Source: Byssochlamys sp. IMV 00236 (Eukaryota > Ascomycota > Eurotiomycetes > Eurotiales > Thermoascaceae). From it: a stretch of 64,000 bases of DNA. The position numbers and the translations under genes were made by a program. The stretch is taken from positions 23,826-87,825 of the forward strand of contig MSJH02000540.1 in the NCBI GenBank assembly GCA_001931875.2, given 5' to 3'. Of this stretch, positions 1-10,595 are shown piece by piece (the first letter of the stretch is position 1; every line of letters starts with the position of its first letter). The notes under the pieces were generated by a model, which was not told the origin of the DNA, ran no database searches, and saw only the letters and a program-made list of their open reading frames with translations.

Positions 1-778
1 TTGATATCTTCAGTGTCCTTATGAGTTATAATCCAGTTGAACTCCCCACCGTCTCTCAGTGTATTCTGCACCAGGTGCATGTCTTCTCCGATCCAGATAT
101 TGACGCAGTCATGGTTCAGGATGGGTTGGCATTCTGGAACATCTTTCAAGATATCACCCTTGAAGAAGGCCCGATAGCAGGCATAGCCGGAACTCTTTGG
201 GGCATCACTGAAGCCAAGAACAAGCTCCCTTGCCCGAGACTTGATCCCATCCGCACCGACAATAAGATCAGCATAGAAAGTCCGTCCATCTTTGAGTGTG
301 ATACTAGGGGCATCTTCATCGTAAGAGATGACTTCATGTCCCATGTTGATGGTCATTCCCAATTCTTCCACGCGCTTGATGAAGCAGACATGGTAGTCGC
401 CGCGATGTCCGATATATCCTGCCATGTCCTGGCAGAGAATTAGACAAGCGAACCAATTCAGCCATTTTGTCCCAGCTCCCTCACCATTAACGGCTGCGTC
501 ACCAAGATCTTCCCATCGTTCCACCTGCGGATATTCATGTTCGGATTCTTATTTCCAATAGCGACGAGCTGCTCCCGCAATCCCCATCTCTCCAATAATT
601 TGAGAGCATTTTCACCAAGTCCCAAACTGTCACCTAACCGGAAGAATTCGCGTACCTTTTCGAATATCAGCACCTCGAATCCCTGGTGGTGCATTGCCAT
701 CGCACATGCTAGGCCACCCAGTCCGGCACCGACGATGATGACTCGTTGGCGGTCATCTGAAGGTCGTTCTGTTAGCAT
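1..778 (-). CDS. FAD-dependent monooxygenase (salicylate hydroxylase-like), 3' end cut by window edge
   Basis: Two exons are visible, 778..485 and 428..<1, separated by a 56-bp phase-0 intron (484..429; GTGAGG donor, CTAAT branch, CCAG acceptor). The protein starts MLTERPSDDRQ, then has the Rossmann FAD-binding motif GAGLGGL near residue 18. Exon 2 supplies the HRGDYH segment and the second FAD signature GADGIKSRAR, both typical of flavoprotein aromatic hydroxylases (PheA/TfdB, UbiH type). Such enzymes use NAD(P)H and O2 to hydroxylate aromatic or polyketide substrates; the substrate here cannot be read. The C-terminal part lies beyond base 1. The next genes to the right are a Zn2Cys6 regulator and a dead VAO-like gene, so this may be the edge of an aromatic-catabolism or secondary-metabolite group (inference). 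Without splicing, the first exon reads into a stop at about 460, so it should not be called truncated. Confidence 0.85.
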
Positions 779-1240
779 TGTGGTTCTAATAATCCAGGAA
801 AAGAAACTAGTTTAGGGGCGGTACATCAGGGAGCCTCATACTTACATTGTCTTCTATTTATCCTTATCTGGAAGTATAACACGTGGGGTCGTTTACCGGC
901 TATTATTGATCGACTCTGTAGTACATAGAGCTGTGAAGTTAATATTCTAGACTTGGGGTTTCTCCGCGCCAGAATATATTCCCGGGTGATCGCAAGACTC
1001 ATCAGCATGTTGGGCAGAAAATATAGGTAATTGATTTGGTGCCGATAAGGCAAACATGTTTGTATTCTAGCTGCATTGGATGATCCACACGAAGATAGCA
1101 TTTACTATTGAGAACCAACTACCGCAATAAAACTAGCAACAATTAGAAGATAAAATCAAGATGATATTAACCAGTTGCACCTAGAAATAATTACCACGAT
1201 AAAAGCTATACACAGCGGGGGAAAAAGGAGGGAGAAGGCA
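779..1240. other. intergenic region between monooxygenase and Zn2Cys6 regulator
   Basis: This holds the 5' flank of the monooxygenase gene (read leftwards) and the 3' flank of the regulator gene, which also reads leftwards. It is AT-rich. No conserved coding segment was recognised. Confidence 0.5.
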
Positions 1241-3550
1241 TCACGCCTGACCTGGCTGAAAATACGTCGTGGGAATCATCTCGTCCGAAGGATTCGTATC
1301 CATTCTCCATGTCTCCAACGACAACCAATCTGGATCAGCTATCGGCGACGGCCAAGAATTAGATATCATCTCAGTTCTCTCCGAGGTACTGGTTGATAGT
1401 GCAGGGAGCGTATTTTCAACTTCACGATCAACACCCTGTATGATATGCAGCGTCCTTGCCGCACTGGACCAGATAGTGCTCATCATTCGGCAGCAGTCTG
1501 TACAATGGGTGAGAGCAGCCTGCGAGAAGAGGAGAGGGTACATTGAACGGTTGAAGAGATGCATTATCGTCGCGGTGAAAACGTAGTAGTTAAGGAATGG
1601 AGGAGCAAAGTTTGCATTGTAAGAAGAGTTAAAACGCTGGACGAGGTTTGAGATGGCTACTGCAGCGGATGTCGCCGTGAATAAAGACGAATTCGTGCGA
1701 GGTTCGTCGGATATGTCTAGACTACAAAACAATCATGTTAGCGGAGAATAAATGGCCATAAGGGGATATTGTGGCCTACAATGGACGGTGTAGCAAGACT
1801 TTACAGCTCCAGAACTGCGCGTGCAGTGCTATGACAGCCACGGGAATTTGGATTCCAGGCTCGTGTCGCACTGCCAGACACTCTGGTAGCTGAGACTCCC
1901 ATACATCGAGGTCCCGTTCAAAGTCTTTCAGTTTTTCTTGGCTTTCTGGTCTAGTGCCGACAGAATAGAAGGCTTTGTGAATCCGACCTTGTATCAGGGC
2001 TAGCAGCTAGTCAGTATCGACTCGCTATAATCAAGCGGAAGAACCTACATAACCGGATAACTTCCTTGAAGCAGGTTACATAAACATCCCTCGCACCGTG
2101 AAGTATATCCTCGGGGAGTTTGGTGTCAAAATCGTCTTCATGAATACCGCAAGGGCGGCCTTGCCACGCTGAGATATATCTGTCAAGGACGAAGATGCCC
2201 CACCAGATTGAACGCCGTATCTGCATTTCAATCAAAGGCATGTTCTTGAAGCAGGCCACGTTCTTCCAGATGGAAGGATCCCTGTGAAGTCCTAGGTCTT
2301 GAGCCTAAGTCTATATTAGCAGCAGCGCCCCAAAGTCCACAGTATATCTAACCATTCTGATGGCATTTCCCACATACATCCAGCTGCTCGATCCGCCTGT
2401 ACCTATCTCACGATAAGCCATCAAGAGAATGGCTAGGCAGATGTGGAGGGTACTTTGTTCTGCTATAAATTAGACGAATCCAAAGACATGTTGGAGCACG
2501 GCTGCGTACTGTGTTGAGCAATAAGGCTCTCTGCTCTAGTCGCATAAGCATCCCCCGGGTCGCTGTCTTCTTGCGGTTCATAGCTCTCTACGAATCTTGC
2601 TGAGAGAGAAAACATCGCCAGAAGCAGAACTTGGGGTATGCGGCGCTCAAGCTGATCGAGTGCGGACCGCCCCATACGAGGGATCTTTTTCCGGTCTTTA
2701 TTCAGCTGGAAGAGAAAGGTTTCCCTGTGGATTATAGGGAATGATGGATGGATATGGTTCCAATAGGCCCTGTGATACGTCAGAACACGCTGGACAAGAC
2801 ACGAAGGGGATACCGACTCTAGTAGTTTGTCTTGTACATGAAGACTGGGAAGGATGCCCCCGACTACCGCATCAGCCGCTGATACTATGTCGTCTTCCGT
2901 TCGGAAAATCGTGCGCTTGCTGCGAGGCCAGAAGCCGGGATTGGCGAATTGCCAAAACGGAGATGCAAATATACGAGAAGAAGTGATGAGATGCAGCCCC
3001 GAAGTTGGTCCATGGTATCTCATCGTCATGTTCTCATCTATGGAGAGGTACCCGAGGACCGTCGAACGCTCCGTTCGACCATCTTCAACTTCCGACGCAG
3101 AGACAAGTCTCTGATCTGATTCCGCTGGCTGAACATCTTCTTCTCTCGCCTGACGCTTCACACGATGACCAATAGAGTCTGGCGTGCCATATCTAGGAGC
3201 GTTCGCTTGGAGCCCTGTGATAATATTCTCAAGGCTGGAAAGTCTCTGCTCAAGGGTATTAACATACCCCTTAGGCGGTCCTCTTTTCTTCACCGTACGA
3301 AGAAAAGTACAGGGCACTTCCAGGAACTTGCAATTCTCACACGTCCTTGAATCCGGCCTCAGCAAGCATTTCGACTTTGATTTCGAGCCTGCATGATATT
3401 AGCGGGTCCGGTTCTCAACTAAAGGTTTCACCGCGGTGACATACAATTATCACACGCTCTAGTCACCTTTTCGGCATTTTGCGACCCACGCCTCGCAGGA
3501 GTGATCGGCGTGTCGTTTGTATGAGGCTCAGTATCAATATTTTCTGCCAT
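1241..3550 (-). CDS. Zn2Cys6 fungal-specific transcription factor
   Basis: Six exons reconstruct one 683-aa frame: 3550..3445, 3388..2510, 2462..2353, 2304..2049, 1999..1780 and 1721..1241 (total divisible by three). The binuclear zinc cluster is split by the first intron: exon 1 ends in RACDN plus one base, and splicing restores C-x2-C-x6-C-x8-C-x2-C-x6-C (residues about 33-62). A basic linker and a short heptad-like segment (LEQRLSSLENIITGLQ) follow, as in Gal4-type dimerising regulators. The middle domain (fungal_trans) is recognisable from YWNHIHPSFPIIHRETF and from SSWMYVGNAIRMAQDLGLHR across the third intron. It is expected to be a nuclear DNA-binding regulator. Its place between an FAD monooxygenase and an aromatic-alcohol-oxidase relic suggests a pathway-specific role, but the target is not shown by sequence. 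I see no frameshift or stop. Confidence 0.88.
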
Positions 3551-4084
3551 GCAGCCGGATTAAAGAGGTCTTTTTTGAGCGGAAATATGGTCTTTACAGC
3601 ACAGCATAGATGCTGCAATACCCTAGAACTGGTCTACGTGGGGTGATCCGGGGAAGACATGCTAAGACATTATGGTTAAATGGTTTCTGGGGGAAAAAGC
3701 GGAGATGTGGAGAAGAAGGAAGAGGAGGGGATGCCTCGGGTGGTTGGTGGTTTATGCGCGGTCGTTTACATTTCCCCGAATGCTCAGACCGGTGGATGGG
3801 GGATCTCCGTACTGGTGTAGAAGAGTGAACTCGGTAATCTGGTACTTCCCCGAGAGCACCAGATAGGCCATGAGAAAGGATAAGTGAAGCTTTATTTCTG
3901 CCAGAAGGCAAGTGCTGGAATCTCAGCTAACAGACACTCACTAGGATCTAAAATGCTACGGCCTCGAAGCATAATGCCCAGCAGGCTATCCAGCCTCCCC
4001 CCGTCCTTTCAGATTCTCACCACTCTGGCATTAGTCAACGTCTATTAGAAGAGGCAACACCTTCAATCGGACAGTGCCTTCGGT
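3551..4084. other. intergenic region
   Basis: This is the promoter side of the Zn2Cys6 gene (reading left) and the 5' flank of the decayed oxidase gene (reading right). Short open frames on both strands have no recognisable motifs and I do not support them as genes. Confidence 0.45.
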
Positions 4085-5430
4085 GACAGCGCGCAAGGGC
4101 GAGCTGCCGGCGCTTCCACCAGACACAAAACGCGAAAAGTCCTATGCAACTATTGACGAAATGTAAAAGATACTGGGCTCAAGATATGTCGTCCTAAATG
4201 ACAGTGTTGGATATACTCCATACGGTATGATGACAAGATCAGTTTTATGAATATAGTACCGGAGCTCATTTGATGGGGATAAGTGTTTGTTTCACCACCT
4301 AGTAAATACCACATATTGATATTTATAAACTAGGTCCTCCTGCCAAACGGCGAGGTTATCAGAACCAGAATGGGAGCATTGCCAGGCCCCAATGGCACAG
4401 ATAATCCAACCTGGAGAGCTTTCCAGTACGGATACGGTCCATACGCTGATGGCACTTACATTCAATCCAACTTTGGCATTATGACGAAGATGGGGTTCTG
4501 GCTGATGCCTCAAACTGAGCACTTGACTTTCATGGTCACCTTCCGAAATGGTGACGACTTCGGGGAGATCATAGAGACCATAAAACCGTTGATGATCAAG
4601 AAGATCCTTCGAGATCTGACATATTATCCAGGAACTAGTTGTCACAGGAAAGAAAAGGGAGGCTTTTTACCAGGGTGCAGGCCAGATTCCGAGAAGTTAT
4701 TCGCCAATACGCATCAACGATGCCTTGCGGTGACTGTTATTGGGTTTTCTATGGCGAGATACAATGCATGACTAGTATCCTGTTGAACTAGACTAACATT
4801 CTAAACAGGAAGTCAATACGGGACGCAGAAACAAATCCAGGACACGCTCGAAACGGTCGAGAAAAAATTCTACACGTTTCGCGGCGCCCACTTCCTGTTC
4901 CCAGATGATGTTCCTGAAGACCATTGCCTGGATTCCCCGGTATGAGTCTGTTCACAGGTCGCAGAATCAGGGAACCGGACTGGCTGAACTGGAACAAGAA
5001 TGCAGGTTATCTCTTCGTGCCAATCTGCCCAACAAGACGGGAAGACGCGAAGAAAAATCCTAGATATCGTCACCCATATTCATGAAGAATAGGGACTCGA
5101 CTTGTTTCCGACTTACTGCATCGCCAACAGAGAGATGCACCTTATTGTCAACATTGTCTACGACCGTGGTAGCGGGAAAGACAAACGCAAAGCAGTTGCG
5201 GTGATCCCTTAAAATGATCGATGAATGCGCAAAGGCTGGCTATGGAGAACATCGAACCCATATCCTGCTTGCAGATCAGGTAGCGCACATGTACGGCTGG
5301 AACAACCAAGTGGCAAGCAATGCTGAAATTCCATGAAGCAATCAAGGACAGCTTGGATCCTAACGACCTTTCTCCTGGGTGCAACGGTATGGCGGAACAG
5401 ATACAGAAAAGCCCATACAGCGATAATAGA
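4085..5430 (+). pseudogene. vanillyl-alcohol oxidase-like flavoprotein, decayed
   Basis: Fragments of a VAO/4-cresol-dehydrogenase-family flavoprotein appear in order but in different frames. About 4090-4150 reads GELPALPPDTKREKSYA. At 4350-4610 there is a clear block (PNGEVIRT, MGALPGPNGTDNPTW, SNFGIMTKMGFWLMP). At 4808-5060 the block includes GQYGTQKQIQDTLE and LNWNKNAGYLFVPICP. At 5090-5430 it includes LDLFPTYCIANREMHLIVNIVYDRG, then AGYGEHRTHILLADQVAHMYGWNN, and a C-terminal tail. Between roughly 4200 and 4340 most of the FAD-binding half expected for the family (which oxidises phenolic alcohols and ethers) is absent, and stops and shifts break the remaining blocks. It therefore cannot encode a working enzyme. 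It lies beside a flavin hydroxylase and a Zn2Cys6 regulator. Family identity is from recall of VAO sequences; exact borders are approximate. Confidence 0.82.
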
Positions 5431-6237
5431 CAACATTGGCCCCAAAGACTGGATCCAAACTGCTGAGTTTGCTGACAGCAAGCGACATTTACGCAATAAA
5501 TTTACTCGTCAGATAGCAAAATATTTTTGAGAAAATAAGTTCCATTGAGTAGATATTTAGACGAAAGATCCGGATTATTCATCAGCCAACGCACTTTCCC
5601 TCATCATATACTCATTTATCATAGACTCCAAAATTATCCAACGCGATATCGATTAACCTATCACTCTTCTTGTTGTTAGCAAGATCACTTCAAATTGACA
5701 TGAAGCAAACAAAATTGAGAGATTTGAGTCAGAAGTCCATTAAGATCATTGAAGTGACACCGTAAGGCGCCACTTCTGACATAAGAGGTACCAGAAATAA
5801 AAATAAAAAAGGTGTTGTATCATCATAGTGTTTTGCAGAAGGCGACGAGCAGCAGGGAAAAGGGACTAACCTTGACTGAATACCCTGTAGGCAATACACG
5901 CTATGAGTAGACTTGAGTAATAGATCGACCTTCATGCTCTCTCATCATAGAGCAGACTCAGAATGTCGAAAAGAGAAAATACCATGTCTTGTGTACTTGG
6001 AGGGGGAAAAACGAAAAGATTGTGCTGTCTGGGAAGATAATAAACTCTTCGCGTCGGGAGATGGAAAAACGTTGCAGCGTGCCCACCAGGTCACCTGACC
6101 CACAACCTGGCTCGCGGGACGCACACTGAGTATCAGCGGAATCTCTAATTGTTCGAATTTCCTTTTTGCTCCCGACCTCCGTCCAGCGCAAAGATCACCA
6201 CCGTCGACAAGTTCACCCTCACGACAACCAATTCAAA
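5431..6237. other. intergenic region, promoter of rps13
   Basis: AT-rich sequence follows the oxidase relic. The last 200 bases are the rps13 5' flank, with the decamer TCACCTGACC at 6091-6100 and pyrimidine-rich stretches just upstream of the ATG at 6238. No coding segment was recognised. Confidence 0.5.
6091..6100 (+). promoter_or_regulatory. TCACCTGACC element upstream of rps13
   Basis: This exact decamer also occurs at 10346-10355, and its core CACCTGACC again at 10421-10429 in the FAN1/Sdc1 divergent promoter. It lies about 140 bp upstream of the rps13 ATG. A role as a housekeeping-gene element is inference from this repetition only. Confidence 0.35.
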
Positions 6238-7143
6238 ATGGGTCGCCTTCACTCCAAGGGAAAGGGAATTGCTTCCTCTGCCATCCCCTACTCTCGCAAC
6301 CCCCCAGCATGGCTCAAGACCACTCCCGACCAGGTTGTTGAGCAGAGTACGTTTCGGCCGATTCGATATTGAAAGGACAGTGATATTGATGTTTTTCTTT
6401 TTTCGCAGTCTCCAAGCTGGCCAAGAAGGGTGTTACCCCCTCTCAGATCGGTGTTATCCTCCGTGACAGCCACGGAATTGCCCAGGTCAAGGTCGTCACC
6501 GGTATGTTCATGCCCTGTCTGATATAAAATCCGGGGGGGGAAAATGGGACGTGGCTTCTAACATGCGACTACAACAGGAAACAAGATCCTCCGTATCCTC
6601 AGGTCCAACGGTACGACACCACTCGCACTCCCTATCGCATCGATAGGATGAAGGAGAAAGGCAGAAAAGGGTGGAGCTAGGAAGACTTGATTGCACTGGC
6701 GCATAATTTCCCACGATCAAGACTTTCCAGTTTCTATCCTTGGAATGCCTTCTCTCGAATTCAATATACAAAATAGAGTCCTGCAGAAATGCAACTCTAT
6801 CTATATGCCTCTGCTTGGTCAAGAAATAGGCTGACAGAGAGATTTTGAATGTAACAGGCCTCGCTCCCGAGATCCCCGAGGACCTTTACTTCCTGATCAA
6901 GAAGGTGAGCATTATACTAGAAACCCTTCTTTTCCCAAAAAAGCTCCAAGTGCTGATTTGTTCCTCCAGGCCGTTGCCGTCCGCAAGCACCTTGAGCGCA
7001 ACCGCAAGGACAAGGACAGCAAGTTCCGTCTCATTCTGATCGAGTCCCGTATCCACCGTCTGTCCCGCTACTACAAGACCGTCGGTGTCCTCCCCCCCAC
7101 CTGGAGATACGAGAGCGCCACCGCCAGCACCCTGGTCGCGTAA
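6238..7143 (+). CDS. rps13: 40S ribosomal protein S13 (uS15)
   Basis: Five exons (6238..6346, 6409..6501, 6578..6610, 6858..6904, 6970..7143) give a 151-aa protein, the usual length of eukaryotic uS15. It starts [20 protein letters not shown]. It contains the conserved blocks [37 protein letters not shown] and [18 protein letters not shown], and ends STLVA. uS15 binds the central domain of 18S rRNA early in small-subunit assembly. All four introns have good GT..AG borders: 6347-6408, 6502-6577, 6611-6857 and 6905-6969. Intron 3 (247 bp) is three to four times longer than the others. The gene converges on FAN1, whose stop is about 325 bp to the right. Confidence 0.97.
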
Positions 7144-7468
7144 AGGGGTTTCCTTTTCGACTTTCGACTTTGCAGCGTGGTTATTCTTTGTCTGGAGGGA
7201 TTTGTCCACTTCTGGCAAGGAGGTTTTCCCATACCCCATGAAGAGGTAGTCTTGTCAGACCCTTGGTTTCGCTTAGGCGGACAACGAGGGTTTTTTCGAA
7301 GGCATCCAGGCCCGGGGATCCCCTTGGCTTGGAATGAACAAAAGTTATGACATGGTAGTCTAGCCTTTTCTACGGAAAACAAAATGGAACTTGTACGACA
7401 TATTCTTCAGACTCATGTAGTTCTCTTAAAATTCCGAGTAGGGATCAGATGTATTGTAGTTGAGTGAC
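7144..7468. other. convergent 3' region of rps13 and FAN1
   Basis: This holds the 3' UTRs of two convergent genes. No further gene was seen. Confidence 0.5.
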
Positions 7469-10099
7469 CTATTTAATCACCCTAACCTCCTTCGCGACCG
7501 CATTACACAGCTCAACCTTGACGCCCGCGCCCATAAGCACATGTATCCACAACCGCTGCGTATCACTCAACCGATCATTTTCCGACTTTACTTCCGCAAA
7601 CATAACCTCTTCCCTCTCGACATTCCACAGGAAGAGATCGGGAATCCCCCCTCCCCGCTGCTGATACTCTTGCGCCATGACTTTACAGATCGTCGCCAGG
7701 GCCTCGCCGCGGAAACACCGCACGATCTCGACTAGATCGTCGAGCTCGAATGACCAGTCAATGCCAATGGCGCAGGTCTGGTTGGGGAATTCGCGTGCGT
7801 GTATATCTTGGATGATGCGTTCGGCTGCGCCGTTGGAGATCTCTGCGAGGCGGTGATTTATCTCTGATGCGCGGGATGGATAGAATGCGTCGGTGTGGAG
7901 GTCTAGTGGACAGGTCTGGAATGCGGTTTGGAAGACGTTGGGGACGTAGGAGAAGATGATGTCGTAGAAGAGGTATCCGAACTAGATGGCTGGTTAGCGG
8001 TGTCAATAAGATCAGGGAGATGCTCTACCTACCAAAGTGCGCACGATGCCTCCTTCAGAATGATAGCCTTTCCAGCCATGTTCCTTATACCAGTTCAGAC
8101 ACATAGTCTCCACTCTACATTCAGCTCCGTCCACTTGCTCGTCGACCCATGTGGTAGGTCGGCCCCTCCTGGAGACCGGCTCGCCGCTCGTCTTCAAGAA
8201 AGAGGTATTTGCTGGGGATTCGTCCTTCTCCAGACGAATACCCTCTATGACACGCTCTTCTGGCTTTGCTAGCATGACGTGTCCGAAATCATGCTGCTCT
8301 CTTTTAACCACTTTCAAGGACCGTTCTAACTTTGTGATCCTCTTTTGCAGATCATAGTGGTATATAATATGACAGTCAGGATCCTCAAGGCCCTCTTCGC
8401 AGGTCCTTAAGGCTATTCGCTTCCAGTGCTTTTTCTGAGCTTCTTCATTGCGTCCTTCCGAGGGCGTCAGAGCCCAGAGATAGTGTTCTTCCAGAAGAGC
8501 TTTTCTCTGATACCAGCCCCCACGTCTAGCGGAATGGAAGAGACGCTGGTCGAGCAATTCCGTCAAAAGTTCGTGTTCCCTCTTGTGCTCTTTGAACCGC
8601 CCAAGAGGTTGTAGACCCTTGTGGATAATCCGCGTGTAAACCCAAGCTGGGGAGAAGCGACGCAGGTATGCTCCTTCACCGCTCCCGTACACGCTCTCCT
8701 GTTTTCGCTGCTCCAGATCAAGTAGATGTTTCCATCGGGGATATACCTTCTCACAGAGATCCTTGATCGTCTGCAATCGCTCGAGGGTTGGCGTGCCGTT
8801 GAATTCTAGAATATTGTCGATCCGAAACTGGGTCCGTAGCGCAGCCTCAAACTCCAGGAGTGCCCCCCTAGAAGGGAAAATGGCATTGGAGCGAGACACG
8901 ATGTATTCCGGAAAGTTCTTGCGCGATATCTTTGCCAGGATGATTGTCGTGAGGGACTTTTCGGTCCATTCCGTGGATCTATAGAATACTAGATGAACGC
9001 GCTCGAAGAGCCGAAGAGGAGCAGACGACAGCCTAATACAGTCTCCAGTATGATCAAGGATCTTCCTCATGAAATGAGAATCTCTGTTCGAGCCTCCACC
9101 CTCAGTCCGGTCAGCAGTCCAATCAAGTCCCCCTTGTGTCTGACTCGCTTGACGCAAAGCTGTGACAAGTTCATGCTTGTTCTTTCCTTGAACCTTGGCT
9201 TCTCTCGCCAGGCCCTTGAGCTCTTCAAGGAGTAGCAATGAAGAAGCTTCTTCAAGCGTTGTTATATCCTCAGTCCCCTCAGCAAATCTGAAAGAGTCCC
9301 CCAAAACCGAGCCTTCTGGAGGCTCAAGCTCAGCAGGGTTATCACTCCTGATCGTAGACTGCGCTGGAAGACCGCGGGTGCGCTGTAGATCTGCCACAGC
9401 GGCAGGTAGATCTGTTACATCGTCATAGTGGCTAAGGCGATTCAACCGGTGCCATGCATAAGTCTTGCGAAGGAAGAGCCGCACGTATCTGTCGATAAGA
9501 AATCAGCAACAAAACAACTCCCACCAATATCCAACGACCAGGAAACGGGAAACCAAGAGAAAAGAATACAAAGCGCAGTCAAGAACATACAAATACTGCG
9601 CCTCATACGACAGCTCCTTCCACTGATTGAATACCTCCATCTCAGCCTCGTCGAATAGATGCGCTTCCTCCTCTAACACTGTTTCTAGTGCAAGGTTAAA
9701 TGCATCGACGTATATGGAGCTCTTTCCCTTCAGCCATTTCCGTTCTCCGAATCTTTGGCGCGGACCAAGTTCGCCATCCTGTGCTTGGGAGGCTTCATAC
9801 TTCTCAATGGCAGCTTTATCCGTTGCGATCTCAGGTAAAGACGTTTCCAGCTCCGTCTGGCTGCTTGGTAATGGAGCCTCGGGGTCGTCAATGACAGGTA
9901 GTTCCGGATATGAAATTAGGCCCAGATCTGAGACCTCGCGCCGCGGAGTAGTAGTAAGTGGGGTCTGGTCCCTATCCTGGGATTGACCGCTGTCTGATTC
10001 CTGTCGACTCGGAGGAATAGAGACCACTTCATTTTGCGCAGTCGTTTTCACCCGTTTCGCTGATGGGCGTCGAATGTCCCAAAAGTCAAGTAGAGACAT
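7469..10099 (-). CDS. fan1: FAN1-type structure-specific nuclease (VRR-NUC domain)
   Basis: Three exons (10099..9591, 9488..8033, 7981..7469) give 825 aa. The N-terminus MSLLDFWDIRRPSAKR is disordered and polar. The core begins near YVRLFLRKTYAWHRLNRL, with a SAP-like helical segment (GLAREAKVQGKNKHELV) and a TPR-like middle region (RRGGWYQRKALLEEHYLWAL). The C-terminal exon carries the VRR-NUC motif: GGGIPDLFLWN, then FAEVKSENDRLSDTQ, which supplies the PD...ExK metal-binding residues. FAN1 is a 5' flap endonuclease/5'-3' exonuclease that unhooks interstrand crosslinks in the nucleus. I see no UBZ zinc finger at the N-terminus; animal FAN1 has one, and fungal forms usually lack it. Divergent from Sdc1, with an ACGCGT box in the shared promoter at 10338-10343. 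Confidence 0.93.
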
Positions 10100-10595
10100 A
10101 CCAGAAGGAAACGCCGGAGCATTATTCCTAGCCAGAGAGAGACAATCTAGCCTGGAGAAGAAAAGAACTGCACGTCCACTCCTTTGCCTCGATTGTCTTG
10201 AGAGAGATATAAAACCTAAATCTCATCCAAACAATTAAATAGTAGTCAATTACCCAAACAACATAGCGAAATAATACCCTCCAGGTGCAGCCTCGAACCA
10301 GATCGCCAAATTGACGCCTCAAGACGTGCCCTGAGCAACGCGTAGTCACCTGACCTTGCGTCTTTCCTTTTTTTTGCCTTGAAGATTAATCAGCAATGAT
10401 GATTTATTTTGCACTGTTTGCACCTGACCCTGGGAATCCCAATCAGGAAACTCTCGACCCCTGCCTAGTAGTTAGTAGTAATTCAGGGAATCAGATAAGG
10501 AGAAGTCCTAGTAACTAACAACAACGCCTCATCATTAGCAGCCATCATATCAACTATCTATGCACTTATATCAGTAAATTCCCCAACTAATAATA
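10100..10595. promoter_or_regulatory. divergent promoter of FAN1 and Sdc1
   Basis: About 500 bp separates the two start codons. It contains ACGCGT (10338-10343, an MBF/MCB-type sequence associated in fungi with G1/S genes), TCACCTGACC (10346-10355) and CACCTGACC (10421-10429). No coding frame with recognisable content was seen. Confidence 0.5.

Noticed and set aside
458..778. Truncated monooxygenase ending at about 460
   Set aside because: The stop is inside a 56-bp intron with good donor, branch and acceptor. Splicing restores the frame.
6611..6857. snoRNA gene in rps13 intron 3
   Set aside because: The best C box has a mismatch, the D box is about 180 nt away, and no terminal stem was found; kept only as a low-interest finding.
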